Shown piece after piece: positions 9,420 to 18,638 of a DNA stretch of 64,000 nt (within the stretch, counting starts at the first letter, position 1; every line of letters begins with the position of its first letter). Below the pieces are notes generated by a model. The model did not search any database, was not told where the DNA came from, and saw only the letters and a program-made list of their open reading frames with translations. The stretch is taken from positions 62,001-126,000 of the forward strand of contig NZ_BAABEY010000025.1 of assembly GCF_039540405.1 (NCBI RefSeq), written 5' to 3'. This DNA comes from Ravibacter arvi. Lineage in GTDB: Bacteria > Bacteroidota > Bacteroidia > Cytophagales > Spirosomataceae. The position numbers and the translations under genes are program-made.

Positions 9420-9496
9420 TTCAGTTGCCAGGTGCGCCGCCTTCCTGAAACGATTTTGTAAAAAAGTTACAGAAGGATTTACCCGTTTGGCCTTAT

Positions 9497-11524
9497 TTGA
9501 TCAAGGCTTTGCGTTTTCAGATCGTTACCCTCATCATTTTCCTGTCCGTCGGAAGTATCACGCTCTCCGTCGGACAGGAAGTGTTATGGGGGCACCGGCT
9601 GCTCGGGTTTTCTTCGGAATACCGGCCGGGCCAGTACGGTCAGCAATACCGTGCCGTTCAGCTTCTCGGGCCGCCTGATAAGCTCCCCTCTTCCGGGAAC
9701 AGCCCCTGCGCCTGGAGCCCTGCCACTGCCGACGGCAATGCCGAAGAATGGGTAAAAGTTGCGTTTTCCAAAGCAATCCATCCCAAACAGGTAGTTATTG
9801 CCGAAAATTATAACCCCGGCGCACTGGTGCGCGTGCTGTTATATGATGTAACCGGGAAAGAATACCCGGTCGGGGAAGCCGCCCGGTTTGAGCGGGGGCA
9901 CCAGGCGGCGAGATTGCTCAGGCTTTTTCCGAAAATCCCGGATAACGTTCGCATCAATGCCCTCAAAATTGTACTCAATCCATCGCGCATCCTCGGATTT
10001 AACCAGATAGACGCTGTCGGCTTGTCTGATTCCGAGGACCCTGTAAAAATTGAAGTCGACCTTGCGCCCGACTATCCGGCCAGTCTCAGCAAATCACCGC
10101 TTTCGAAAGCCATTAATTCCGAAAGCAGGGAAATTGCCCCGGTAATTGCCGCCGACGGCCAGACTCTGTACTTTACACGGGAGCACCCCGACAATATCGG
10201 CAGCCCGACCAAACAGGATGTCTGGTTTTCGGTCCTTCGCTCCAACGGACAATGGGAAAATGCAAAAAACATAGGACCGCCTATCAACAACGGTGGCGAT
10301 AACGCCGTACTGGGTGTTTCGGCAAACGGGAAGACGCTCTACCTGCTGAACGCCTACCGTCCCGACGGAAGCATGATAGAAGGCTTTTCGAAATCTCAAT
10401 GGACCAAAAACGGTTGGTCTTTCCCCGCCTCGTTTCAAGTCGAGGACCATTACAACGACATCCGGCCTAAAAATACCGAGATGGCAGTCTCCCCGGATGA
10501 AAATGTGCTGATCTTATCGGTACAACGGCGTGACACCGAAGGTCATAAAGACCTGTACGTGAGTTTCAAGAAAAGTGCTGACAGTTGGAGCGCTCCTGTC
10601 AATCTCGGCAAGACCATCAATACGGCCGACTATGAAGGCGCTCCGTTTCTCGCCGCAGACAACAAGACCCTTTACTTTACTTCTTCCGGTCATCGCGGCT
10701 TTGGCGGAGGTGATATCTTCGTAACCCGTCGGCTGGACCATACCTGGACCAATTGGTCGAAACCTCAAAATCTGGGCCCCGCGATCAATTCATCCGGCTG
10801 GGACAGCTTTTTTACAATTCCTGCTTCAGGCCGGTATGCCTATATGAGCTCGTATAATGCGGCCAGTCAGTCAGATGACCTTTACCGTATTGAGCTTTAC
10901 CCTTCGGTTCAACCCCTCCAGCTCCTGGCGCTTTCAGGCAAAATCACCGACAGGGAAACCGGAAAACCGATCTCCGGGACAGTATGGACCAACGGAAAAG
11001 AACCGGACCGTACGGGAGCTGGATTTGAAAATGGCGAATACGGGCTCCTCGTTCCTTTTGACAGTGTTTTAACGCTATACGCAAAAAGCCCCGGATATTT
11101 TGCTTTTGAGGAGCCCTTGCTCACCGGGAAGTCCACAACACACCTGTCAAAAAATATCGAATTGACCCCGATCCGGAGCGGACAGCGCCTCCCGCTGGAC
11201 CAGGTCCGTTTTAAGCAGAGCAGCGCTGAACTTGACTCGGGTTCGGTGGAGCAGCTCGGCAAATTACTGCTGGTAATGCAGGAATACCCGACTATGGAAA
11301 TCCTGTTGGAAGGTCATACCGACAACCAGGGCGACGCAGAAAAAAACCTGTTGCTTTCCGAAGAACGGGTGAAGGCCGTCAAACAATTTTTGCTATCGGG
11401 CGGAGTAGCAGCAAGCCGGATCAACCTGAAAGCCTGGGGCGCCACAAGGCCCGTAACCCACAATCTGACCGAAGAAGGCAGACGACAAAACCGTCGGGTT
11501 GAACTTACCATTCTTAAGCTTTAG
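9497..11524 (+). CDS. PD40-repeat OmpA-family outer-membrane/peptidoglycan-binding protein
   Basis: 675 aa starting from a TTG; no ATG fits and the first residues form a normal signal peptide (IVTLIIFLSVGSITLSVGQ). After about 160 residues of uncharacterised beta-rich sequence come WD40-like PD40 units (SREIAPVIAADGQTLYF, DNAVLGVSANGKTLYLL, YEGAPFLAADNKTLYFTS, each with the D-G/N-K-T-L-Y-F core). A carboxypeptidase-regulatory-like beta segment follows near 475-555. The C-terminus (about 565-675) is an OmpA/MotB domain with LEGHTDNQGDAEKNLLLSEE and RRQNRRVEL. It should bind peptidoglycan from the outer membrane. Architecture resembles Bacteroidota PorE/SprE-associated OmpA proteins; role unproven. 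Confidence 0.87.
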   Translation: MIKALRFQIVTLIIFLSVGSITLSVGQEVLWGHRLLGFSSEYRPGQYGQQYRAVQLLGPPDKLPSSGNSPCAWSPATADGNAEEWVKVAFSKAIHPKQVVIAENYNPGALVRVLLYDVTGKEYPVGEAARFERGHQAARLLRLFPKIPDNVRINALKIVLNPSRILGFNQIDAVGLSDSEDPVKIEVDLAPDYPASLSKSPLSKAINSESREIAPVIAADGQTLYFTREHPDNIGSPTKQDVWFSVLRSNGQWENAKNIGPPINNGGDNAVLGVSANGKTLYLLNAYRPDGSMIEGFSKSQWTKNGWSFPASFQVEDHYNDIRPKNTEMAVSPDENVLILSVQRRDTEGHKDLYVSFKKSADSWSAPVNLGKTINTADYEGAPFLAADNKTLYFTSSGHRGFGGGDIFVTRRLDHTWTNWSKPQNLGPAINSSGWDSFFTIPASGRYAYMSSYNAASQSDDLYRIELYPSVQPLQLLALSGKITDRETGKPISGTVWTNGKEPDRTGAGFENGEYGLLVPFDSVLTLYAKSPGYFAFEEPLLTGKSTTHLSKNIELTPIRSGQRLPLDQVRFKQSSAELDSGSVEQLGKLLLVMQEYPTMEILLEGHTDNQGDAEKNLLLSEERVKAVKQFLLSGGVAASRINLKAWGATRPVTHNLTEEGRRQNRRVELTILKL

Positions 11525-11557
11525 TAGGGATAAATTACTAGATTTGGTACTTTGTTC

Positions 11558-13321
11558 ATGCGATTCAAAAAACAAATGCGCACATCTTTTTCATCTTCCC
11601 GGTCGCTTTTTCTCCTGATCGGTATTATGTTGCTCGGAACCTTCCTGAGGTTTTATCGCCTCGATACGTTCAGTATTTTTTTCGATGAAAAAAGCAGCAT
11701 GGTCGTCAGCCAGGGAATTGTCCTGGAAGGGGCCAACCAAAAAGATGTTTTCAGCAAACCTTCGTTTACTCCGGCAGATTTCTGGAAACCCAAATCGCTG
11801 GCGGACTATTACGAGGCTATGACCCGGAGTGACATCGGCAACAGCCCGTTTTACTACCTGGCACTTCACCTGTGGATGGATGTCTTCGGCCTTTCGGACT
11901 TTTCGGCACGGTCGCTTTCAGCGGTATTCAGCGTGTTGATTATTCTTTTGACCTATCATTTTGCCAGGAAATACTTTTCCGAAAAGACCGCGTTAATTGC
12001 TGCGTTTATTGTAGCAATTGAACCGTTTTTTATCGCTTACAGTCACCAGGCACGGAATTACTCCCTCACATTTTATCTCACGCTGCTAAGCACTTACTAT
12101 TTGCTGCGGATCGTGGAAAATGAAAACCAGGGAAAAAGAAGTTATGGCGACTATGCCGGCTATATTGCCGCGTCTTTTCTTTGTCCGCTTACCCATTTCC
12201 TGACCGTATCTGTATTTCTCGGACATGGCTTGTACGCGCTTTTCTTCCTGAAAGCAAAATCCTGGCTGCGCCTGGCGCTGGCAGGGCTTATCGCCATTTC
12301 AGGCCTTGCCTGGTGGCTCACGCTGGGCGGAGGGCAGTGGACCCTGCATACGCTGGACTACCAGGCGAAAGAATACAAAAGAGTAGCAGAAACCATGCCG
12401 TACAACAATCCATACGGCACCGTCTTGCCGGCCACTCCTGCCAACGTCGCTGCGAAATCAATCCCGATTTTCAGCGATCTGCTGATTTTCACCAATGGCC
12501 TCAGTGAGGCCCTGGTTGGAAAAAAGAACCTCATTGTGGCTTTTCTCGCCGGTCTGGTACTCATTTTCCTCTACCATAGCCGGGTAATGCACACGCTATC
12601 GCTCCGGCTGCGGAGCCTTATCCTGGCGGCCGTCGCGTTTGCCCCCATCCTATTTTACTCCCGGAATAAACTTCAGTTTGTCGTCTTTTCCGTGGCGATG
12701 CTGATCATCACCCTGTTCCCGGCAGTTCACAAACGGGCCGGGCAACAAGAGAAAAAACGTCTCTGGCTGCTGTATATCATGGCGTTGGTACCTACCTTTT
12801 TCCTCATTGCATTTGCATTCAAAAGCGGCCATACTTTTGGCCTTACCCAACGCTACTCCGGCTTTTCGTTTCCCTATGTGATTATTTTCCTGGCTTTGCT
12901 CGCCCAATATATTTACACCCTGAAAGCCGACTTCAAATCGTTGATTGCAGTAGTAATGCTTGTGCAGCTGGGTTTTGTTACCTTAAGACTCCGGGAATTT
13001 TTCCAGGACCGTTCGCTCAAATACGGGTATTTCAGTGAACCGCGCCCACGAAACCCCTACTACCTGGCCGCCCAGAAAATTAAAAATCATTATCAACCGG
13101 GAGACACCGTATTTTACGGGGCCCCGCGTATCCAGCCTTTCAATGAAATGGGTAGAACTTTTTTCTCTCATTCCGTGCAGGATGCACAGCTTACCAATCT
13201 TTACCTGCCGAAAGATGCCGCCTTTATACAAGTTCTGGACACAATCAGGACCAATAAAATTATTTTGCGGCAAAAAGGGAAGGATATTGAACTTGCCGAC
13301 CTGACGAATCTGAGATTTTAA
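11558..13321 (+). CDS. Membrane glycosyltransferase, family 39-like (ArnT/PMT type)
   Basis: About 587 aa with roughly 11-12 predicted transmembrane segments. The first periplasmic loop contains the acidic pair in IFFDEKSSM, matching the catalytic Asp-Glu of GT39/ArnT-like enzymes, and SHQARNYSLTFYL follows in the region expected for loop contacts with the lipid donor. The C-terminal 90 residues are soluble. Such enzymes move sugars from polyprenyl phosphates onto lipids or proteins at the periplasmic face. Start chosen at ATG 11558; a TTG six bases upstream is in frame. It heads a run of same-strand genes; acceptor unknown. Confidence 0.83.
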   Translation: MRFKKQMRTSFSSSRSLFLLIGIMLLGTFLRFYRLDTFSIFFDEKSSMVVSQGIVLEGANQKDVFSKPSFTPADFWKPKSLADYYEAMTRSDIGNSPFYYLALHLWMDVFGLSDFSARSLSAVFSVLIILLTYHFARKYFSEKTALIAAFIVAIEPFFIAYSHQARNYSLTFYLTLLSTYYLLRIVENENQGKRSYGDYAGYIAASFLCPLTHFLTVSVFLGHGLYALFFLKAKSWLRLALAGLIAISGLAWWLTLGGGQWTLHTLDYQAKEYKRVAETMPYNNPYGTVLPATPANVAAKSIPIFSDLLIFTNGLSEALVGKKNLIVAFLAGLVLIFLYHSRVMHTLSLRLRSLILAAVAFAPILFYSRNKLQFVVFSVAMLIITLFPAVHKRAGQQEKKRLWLLYIMALVPTFFLIAFAFKSGHTFGLTQRYSGFSFPYVIIFLALLAQYIYTLKADFKSLIAVVMLVQLGFVTLRLREFFQDRSLKYGYFSEPRPRNPYYLAAQKIKNHYQPGDTVFYGAPRIQPFNEMGRTFFSHSVQDAQLTNLYLPKDAAFIQVLDTIRTNKIILRQKGKDIELADLTNLRF

Positions 13322-13332
13322 AGCGGATACGC

Positions 13333-14067
13333 GTGAAAAAACTAACGATAGGGCTTCTCGAATGCGATCATGTGCGCGCGGAACTCCGGCCGGTACACGG
13401 CGACTACAGGGATATGTTTCCGAAACTGTTTGGCCCTGATCTGATCAGCTTCAGATTTTATGACGTGATCAATGACCGGTTCCCCGAAAACCCCTCCGAA
13501 TGCGACGGTTATATCTGTACCGGCTCCTCGTTTTCAGTTTATGACGATGTTCCCTGGATTCACAGGCTCTCCGCTTTCGTTAGAACATTGAGAGAAGATA
13601 AAATCCCATATGTAGGTGTCTGTTTCGGTCACCAGATGCTTGGTTTTGCATTGGGCGGGATAGTCCACAGGGCGGACGCGGGTTGGTGTGTGGGTGTTCA
13701 TACGTTTACCGTGTTGTCCCGGGAATCCTGGATGCAGCCCGAAAAAGGCACTGTCAGCTTGCTGATGATGTGCCAGGACCAGGTGATATCGCTTCCGGAA
13801 GGCGGCGTTCGCCTGGCTTCGGCACCTGGTTGCCCCAATGCAATGATCGGTGTGGGCGAGACGATGATAGGCATCCAGGCCCACCCGGAATTCACGCGCG
13901 AATACGACCAGGCGCTAATGGAGATCAGGGAGGAGCGAATAGGCTCGGAGAAGGTAAAAGCGGCCATAGAAAGCCTTCGTCAGACAACCGATGAAAGTGC
14001 CGCAGCGCGTTGGATTGTCAATTTTTTCAGTAATTTGCAGCAAAGGAATCAGATATGTCACCAATAG
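13333..14067 (+). CDS. Class I glutamine amidotransferase (GMP synthase-like)
   Basis: 244 aa with a single GATase1 domain. The nucleophile elbow GVCFGHQMLGFALGG is at about residues 95-109 (Cys97) and the catalytic His/Glu pair is in IQAHPEFTREYD near 180. No synthetase domain is attached, so it resembles stand-alone GMP synthase-like amidotransferases or gamma-glutamyl hydrolases rather than GuaA. GTG start; the last 13 bp overlap the next gene, a phosphoribosyltransferase, so translation is probably coupled. The pair suggests nucleotide-related metabolism, but the actual substrate is unknown. Confidence 0.85.
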   Translation: MKKLTIGLLECDHVRAELRPVHGDYRDMFPKLFGPDLISFRFYDVINDRFPENPSECDGYICTGSSFSVYDDVPWIHRLSAFVRTLREDKIPYVGVCFGHQMLGFALGGIVHRADAGWCVGVHTFTVLSRESWMQPEKGTVSLLMMCQDQVISLPEGGVRLASAPGCPNAMIGVGETMIGIQAHPEFTREYDQALMEIREERIGSEKVKAAIESLRQTTDESAAARWIVNFFSNLQQRNQICHQ

Positions 14068-14573
14068 AGGAAGCGCACAGAATCCTGACGCCCGTTCAGA
14101 TCGGACAGAAGATCAGAAGGATGGCGTACGAGATATACGAGCGGAATTTTACCGAAACGGAAATTGTCATTGCCGGTATCGTGGGAGAAGGGTATGAATT
14201 CGCCAAACGTTTGTCTGCCGAGCTCAACCGGATTTCCCCTCTGGGGGTGAAACTGATTGAGCTTCGCTTCGATATTCATGCGCCCAAACAAAGCTATATT
14301 GAGTTCGGCGATGACGACGAAGTCGTTTTGGAGGACCATGTGGTGGTGGTGGCCGATGTAGTTCTGAACACTGCCCGTACCATGACTTTTTCGTTGCAGC
14401 CCTTTTTACAGAAAGGAGTCAGAAAGCTCCAGGTGGCGGTCGTAGTCGACCGGAGCCACAGGCTGTACCCGGTATCGGCAGATTATGTAGGATATTCGCT
14501 GAGCACTACCATCAACGAACATATCCAGGTAATTCTGAGTGATCCCGGTAAAGAAGGGGCTTATCTTTTGTAA
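14055..14573 (+). CDS. PyrR-like phosphoribosyltransferase
   Basis: 172-aa type I phosphoribosyltransferase. The PRPP-binding loop is at about residues 96-109, but reads VVVVADVVLNTART instead of the usual V(D/E)(D/E)-x-x-x-T-G-R-T: the first acidic residue is Ala, and Gly is Ala. Flanking features (GIVGEGYEFAKRL, LIELRFDIH, LQVAVVVDR) match PyrR/PRTase proteins. It overlaps the preceding amidotransferase gene by 13 bp. PyrR proteins regulate pyrimidine genes and have uracil phosphoribosyltransferase activity; the altered loop makes catalysis less certain. I therefore leave the symbol blank. Confidence 0.85.
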   Translation: MSPIEEAHRILTPVQIGQKIRRMAYEIYERNFTETEIVIAGIVGEGYEFAKRLSAELNRISPLGVKLIELRFDIHAPKQSYIEFGDDDEVVLEDHVVVVADVVLNTARTMTFSLQPFLQKGVRKLQVAVVVDRSHRLYPVSADYVGYSLSTTINEHIQVILSDPGKEGAYLL

Positions 14574-14593
14574 CCTGGTAGTTTTTCCGACCC

Positions 14594-15469
14594 ATGAAGT
14601 CAGTTGACCCGGCTAAGACAGAATCCCGCGCATTCTACCGCTACATGGTCAACTCGGTTGCACCGCGGCCGATCGCCCTGGTGAGTACAATTGACAACGA
14701 GAGCCGGGTAAACCTGAGTCCCTTTAGTTTTTTTAACTACATGGGGATCGATCCGCCCATACTGGCCTTCGCCCCTAACCGGAGAAGCGGAGATAGCAGC
14801 GAAAAAGACACCATACTCAACCTGAAGGAAATACCCGAAGCAGTGGTGAACCTGGTAGACGCGGACATGGTGCAACAGGTTTCGCTCGCCTCATCCGTCT
14901 ACGACCGCGGCGTCAATGAGTTTCAAAAAGCAGGATTTACTGCGTTACCCGCCAGTTTGGTGCGACCACCCAGGGTCGCCGAATCGCTCATTCAACTCGA
15001 ATGCAGAACACTTGAAATTATCGAGAAAGGTACGATGTCACTGGTAGTTGCGGAGGTAGTGATGGCGCATTTTTCGGAAAAAATCCTGGACAGCAAAGGC
15101 CAGATAGACCCTTTAAAAACCAGTTGGGTGGGGCGATCGGGAGGAAACTGGTATAATTTAAGTGACAAAAATACGCTATTTGAAGTACCCAGGCCCGTGT
15201 TGGGGATTGGAATAGACGCCCTGCCTTTATCGGTACAACGTTCGGCCATTCTGACCGGCAATGACCTGGGAATGTTGGGAAGTTTACAGTTGTATCCTGC
15301 GGCAGATGCTGTAAAACAATACCGTTTCGACCCCATTGTTCAGGAGCTCCGGAATCAGACCAACGGCGTATGTGAAAACTTCAACGAACTTCTTCATATC
15401 CGCGTGAAAGAACTACTCGCTGCCGGAAATGTGGAAGAAGCCCTGTTGGCAGCCTTGCAGTCGCATTGA
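14594..15469 (+). CDS. Flavin reductase domain protein (DIM6/NTAB family)
   Basis: 291 aa. The N-terminal half is a split-barrel FMN-binding flavin reductase domain: YMVNSVAPRPIALVSTI at about residues 16-32, VNLSPFSFFNYMGIDPPILAF at about 41-61, and DTILNLKEIPEAVVNLV. Such proteins reduce FMN with NAD(P)H or bind FMN for other redox work. The C-terminal 100 residues extend past the core and are seen in the flavoredoxin-like subgroup. It follows the PRTase gene by 20 bp and is likely in the same operon; the link between them is not evident. Confidence 0.88.
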   Translation: MKSVDPAKTESRAFYRYMVNSVAPRPIALVSTIDNESRVNLSPFSFFNYMGIDPPILAFAPNRRSGDSSEKDTILNLKEIPEAVVNLVDADMVQQVSLASSVYDRGVNEFQKAGFTALPASLVRPPRVAESLIQLECRTLEIIEKGTMSLVVAEVVMAHFSEKILDSKGQIDPLKTSWVGRSGGNWYNLSDKNTLFEVPRPVLGIGIDALPLSVQRSAILTGNDLGMLGSLQLYPAADAVKQYRFDPIVQELRNQTNGVCENFNELLHIRVKELLAAGNVEEALLAALQSH

Positions 15470-15579
15470 CGGTTGAACAACCGCCCCTCATAAAGTCCGC
15501 TGCCGAACATCCTTTTTCCCGATATTCTTGCTATTTTTATGAATCAATCATGTTGTTTCACTTAACCGGGATAAAGACC

Positions 15580-15876
15580 ATGAGCCTTAATTCAAAGCAT
15601 TTGGCAACATTCATTATAGGAGCCGCTGCAGGCGTTGCCCTACATAAATACCTGCAAACCGAGGACGGAGAAAAACTGCTCGAAGACCTGAAAACAAAGG
15701 CCGGGGAGCTGAAAGGTGAGGCCGAAGAAGCACTGGACAAAGCCCCCGAGTATTTTGAGGAGTTGAAAACCAAAGGAGCTGAAACTCTGAAAACCAATTT
15801 CCCCGATGCCGACAAGTTCCTTCGGGACCTTTTGAACAACATTTCCGGCAAAAAAGACGGACCGACCCCAGCATAG
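15580..15876 (+). CDS. YtxH-like small membrane-anchored protein
   Basis: 98 aa. An N-terminal membrane helix with a GxxxG-like patch (HLATFIIGAAAGVALHKYL) is followed by a charged amphipathic helix rich in Lys and Glu. This fits the YtxH/gas-vesicle-like stress protein family. The frame is open from 15466, but those codons look non-coding and ATG 15580 precedes the helix directly. Members are commonly general-stress proteins of unknown molecular role. Confidence 0.75.
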   Translation: MSLNSKHLATFIIGAAAGVALHKYLQTEDGEKLLEDLKTKAGELKGEAEEALDKAPEYFEELKTKGAETLKTNFPDADKFLRDLLNNISGKKDGPTPA

Positions 15877-15934
15877 GCTTCGTATTTCCAAACGTTTTCT
15901 CGTCTTTTAGCCTGTCCGAATTCGCTTTTTGTTG

Positions 15935-16990
15935 ATGTTAAACAATCGACTGCTTCAAACTCTGCTGCTCATTTTATGCAGCGGGTTGATTTTGTACCTG
16001 GCTAGTAGCGTCCTGGTACCTCTTAGTTTCGGACTCTTTATTGCAATGCTGCTCTACCCGGTCTGCGCATGGCTTGAGCGGAAAAAAATGGGGCGGGCCT
16101 TCGCCATTCTCCTGAGTTTGCTCACGCTGATGGTGCCGATCGGCTTCCTGATTACACTACTTGTGTTGCAGGTCATCAGCCTGCGCGAATATTTCCCGGA
16201 TCTGCAGCTGAAGTTACTGGAGTTGGCCAATGACATCATGGCCTACAGCGAGAACACATTCGGAATAGAAAAAGGGAAATGGCGTATCTGGGCCCTTCAG
16301 GGTGTGGAAAGTTCCATCCAGTCGATTTTCCAGTTTGTTAGAAATACCATCAAAGCTTCCTTGTCCGGTACTGTCCTTCTCATTATCATCCCCGTTTACA
16401 GCTTCCTGATTCTTTACAGCAGGGAGCGGCTCGTGCACGTGGTTGAGCTGCTGGTACCCAAAGACCTCAAAGGCCGGTTGAAAGGAATTCTTCACGAAGC
16501 AGTGAGTTCCTATGCCCAATTTATCAAAGGGATGGCCACGGTTTACCTGATCGTCGGCATTCTGAACAGCGTCGGCCTGCTGATCCTTGGGATTCCCAAT
16601 GCCCTCTTTTTCGGCTTTGTAGCATCCATCCTGACATTTATTCCCTACATCGGCATTATGATCGGCGCATTGCTTCCGATCGTCGTTTCATGGACGCTTT
16701 ACGATTCCATCTACTACCCTATCGGCGTTGTGGCCATTTACGCCTTCGTGCAATATCTTGAAGCTAACCTGATATTTCCCTGGGCCGTTAGCAAAAGAAT
16801 CAACCTGAGCACTTTAAGCACACTGATCGCCATTTTTGCCGGCGGCCTTATCTGGGGCGCTTCCGGCATGATATTGTTTGTACCTTATATGGCCATTGCC
16901 CGCATCATTGCTGATCAGATAAAAGGCGGGGAAGCCGTGGCACTGCTGCTTGGCGACGACCCCGTACCGGTTGCAAAATCAGATCACTGA
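15935..16990 (+). CDS. AI-2E family transporter
   Basis: 351-aa polytopic membrane protein with about eight transmembrane helices: a pair of N-terminal helices (residues about 8-50), LAFLITLLVLQVI-like third helix, a central soluble stretch around 90-135, then LSGTVLLIIIPVYSFLILY and four C-terminal helices. The hallmark loop GIPNALFFGFVASILTFIPYIGIMIGA is at about 211-237, as in YdiK/PerM/TqsA homologues. Members export autoinducer-2 or other small molecules or exchange Na+/H+. Start chosen at ATG 15935 rather than in-frame TTG codons at 15929/15932. It ends 3 bp before the convergent YbjQ gene. Confidence 0.9.
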   Translation: MLNNRLLQTLLLILCSGLILYLASSVLVPLSFGLFIAMLLYPVCAWLERKKMGRAFAILLSLLTLMVPIGFLITLLVLQVISLREYFPDLQLKLLELANDIMAYSENTFGIEKGKWRIWALQGVESSIQSIFQFVRNTIKASLSGTVLLIIIPVYSFLILYSRERLVHVVELLVPKDLKGRLKGILHEAVSSYAQFIKGMATVYLIVGILNSVGLLILGIPNALFFGFVASILTFIPYIGIMIGALLPIVVSWTLYDSIYYPIGVVAIYAFVQYLEANLIFPWAVSKRINLSTLSTLIAIFAGGLIWGASGMILFVPYMAIARIIADQIKGGEAVALLLGDDPVPVAKSDH

Positions 16991-16993
16991 ACA

Positions 16994-17314
16994 TTACTCA
17001 ATCTGGACGGCAGTACCGTTAGCACTCACCATTAGCATAGATCCGTTTGCGCCGATGGTTTCGTAGTCAAGATCCACCCCTATGATGGCGTTGGCTCCGA
17101 GGCGTTGCGCCTGTTCTACCATTTCCTTGACGGCAATACTTTTCGCTTCCCGAAGGCCTTGCTCGTATGCTCCGGCCCGACCGCCTACGACATCACGGAT
17201 CCCGGCAAAAAAGTCTTTTACAATATTGGCGCCGATTATGGCTTCGCCATTCACCAAACCGACATAACTGACAATTTTTTTCCCCTCGACGTTGGGTGTT
17301 GTGGTAACTAACAT
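16994..17314 (-). CDS. YbjQ/UPF0145 heavy-metal-binding domain protein
   Basis: 106 aa, nearly the usual length of this family (about 105 aa). It begins MLVTTTPNVEGK, the canonical N-terminus, and contains GEAIIGANIVKDFFAGIRD and GGRAGAYEQGL, then EMVEQAQRLGANAIIGVDLDYE, all family signatures. Structures of the family are pentameric and have been labelled heavy-metal-binding, but function is not established. The open frame extends eight codons further upstream; ATG 17314 is preferred for its match to the family start. Confidence 0.92.
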   Translation of the reverse strand: MLVTTTPNVEGKKIVSYVGLVNGEAIIGANIVKDFFAGIRDVVGGRAGAYEQGLREAKSIAVKEMVEQAQRLGANAIIGVDLDYETIGANGSMLMVSANGTAVQIE

Positions 17315-17461
17315 AGGTTGAAGTATTAAATATTTCAAATGTTCTTACGAAGATACCCGAAGCTAAAATAGTTTTGGTATCATTTGTGCCCAACGGAAAA
17401 ATAACTTTACAGGCCCCCTGTTTTCGCTTAAATACGACGCAAGCCGCCTGTTCGGCCCTGA

Positions 17462-18403
17462 TTAATCTACTCCGGTTTCACTGGCCGCCCGGAAGTCAAG
17501 ATAGGGAAACAGTTGTGCAGCAATCGCCGGAGGTACCCCGATGATCTTACTGAGATCAGCGGTCGAGGCAAACGGCCCGTGCTGCTCCCGGTACCGGACA
17601 ATTGCCGACGCCGACTTGCGGTTCCGCCGAAGATACGGGTGTCTTGCCAACTCTTCGAACGTTATGGCATTAATTGCAATTTGCGACGGCGGGCTCAGAA
17701 TGCGCGCATACTTGTACAGAGAACCCAGCGCTACAGAATCCAGGCCAAAGATTTCCTCAAACTGGCTGGCGCTATGAAAACCGCCCAATGCATTGCGGTA
17801 ATTCACAATCGTCCTGGCGCGTGCCGAGCCAATACCCTTCAGTTTCTGAAGCAGGACGGTGTCAGCTTTATTGATATCAAAAGGCACCAAAACCGGGGGA
17901 ATACGTCCTTCCCGCCCCTGTTCCGGCTTCCTGTCCTTGGTACCCGTTATCACGACAAAAGGCGCAACCCTTTTAAACAGACTGTCCGGAAAGCCGTATA
18001 TACGCTTCAGATCTTCTTTGTTCCGGAAGCTCCCGCCCTTCTCACGATAACTGATAATTCGCCGCACAAGGAAAAAGGGAATGCCAGCTCCGGCCAGCAC
18101 AGAGTCAGTCGCAACATTTGGGTCAAAAGGGGCCGGAGCACGGACATTGGCAGCCGGACCGCCACGTGGCTCCGCCGGCTGATGGACCGGCTGCCGCTCT
18201 CCGATGAAAACCCGGAGCGCACTGTCGAGCCGCAGGCGCTCCCGGTCCGCTTCTTCCGGCGTCTGCCTGTAGAGCTGGTGCTTCAGGAAAGCCGGGAACA
18301 CCAGCAACAGTCCTGAAAAAACCGTCATACCCACGATTCCCCGGGCTTCCCGGGGCGAAACCGAAAAAAAATCCTGGAGATAACCCAACATACGATGCCA
18401 CAT
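17462..18403 (-). CDS. Membrane-anchored protein with ComEA-type helix-hairpin-helix repeats
   Basis: 313 aa. A single transmembrane helix is at about residues 22-42 (GIVGMTVFSGLLLVFPAFL), followed by a Pro/Ala-rich linker and three helix-hairpin-helix units: around 110-165 (LAGAGIPFFLVRRIISY, KGGSFRNKEDLKRIYG), around 195-250 (LKGIGSARARTIVNYR, GFHSASQFEEIFG) and around 255-310 (LARHPYLRRNRKSASAIV, GPFASTADLSKIIG). Each unit resembles the ComEA DNA-binding motif. ComEA proteins bind incoming DNA in natural competence, but this larger triple-repeat form is common in Cytophagales and has no proven role. ATG 18403 is preferred over the longer open frame. Confidence 0.82.
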   Translation of the reverse strand: MWHRMLGYLQDFFSVSPREARGIVGMTVFSGLLLVFPAFLKHQLYRQTPEEADRERLRLDSALRVFIGERQPVHQPAEPRGGPAANVRAPAPFDPNVATDSVLAGAGIPFFLVRRIISYREKGGSFRNKEDLKRIYGFPDSLFKRVAPFVVITGTKDRKPEQGREGRIPPVLVPFDINKADTVLLQKLKGIGSARARTIVNYRNALGGFHSASQFEEIFGLDSVALGSLYKYARILSPPSQIAINAITFEELARHPYLRRNRKSASAIVRYREQHGPFASTADLSKIIGVPPAIAAQLFPYLDFRAASETGVD

Positions 18404-18560
18404 CCCGATAGCGATTAAAAGCCCCTTCGACGGTTTCAAACTTAGTGACCGCAGCCGCAATTAGCAACCTTGAGCATACCTCACTTTTTGCCCTTTTTCT
18501 GAGGTATTTCTCAATGCTGCTTCGTTTCGGGTATAGCAAGCAATAGTGCACAAAAATCAT

Positions 18561-18568
18561 TAGCTTTG
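18561..18568 (+). promoter_or_regulatory. Candidate -7 box (TAGCTTTG) for glyS
   Basis: TAGCTTTG matches TAnnTTTG, 70 bp upstream of the glycyl-tRNA synthetase ATG and outside any other gene. Confidence 0.5.
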
Positions 18569-18638
18569 CACCTCGTTTGAGGCAAGGTATGGCCTTATTG
18601 GAAAGAGATACCATCACTGTTACTTAAGTTTTTAGATT

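Noticed and set aside
17513..18316. 267-codon plus-strand ORF antisense to the HhH gene
   Set aside because: Arg-rich shadow ORF; the minus-strand frame carries three HhH units.
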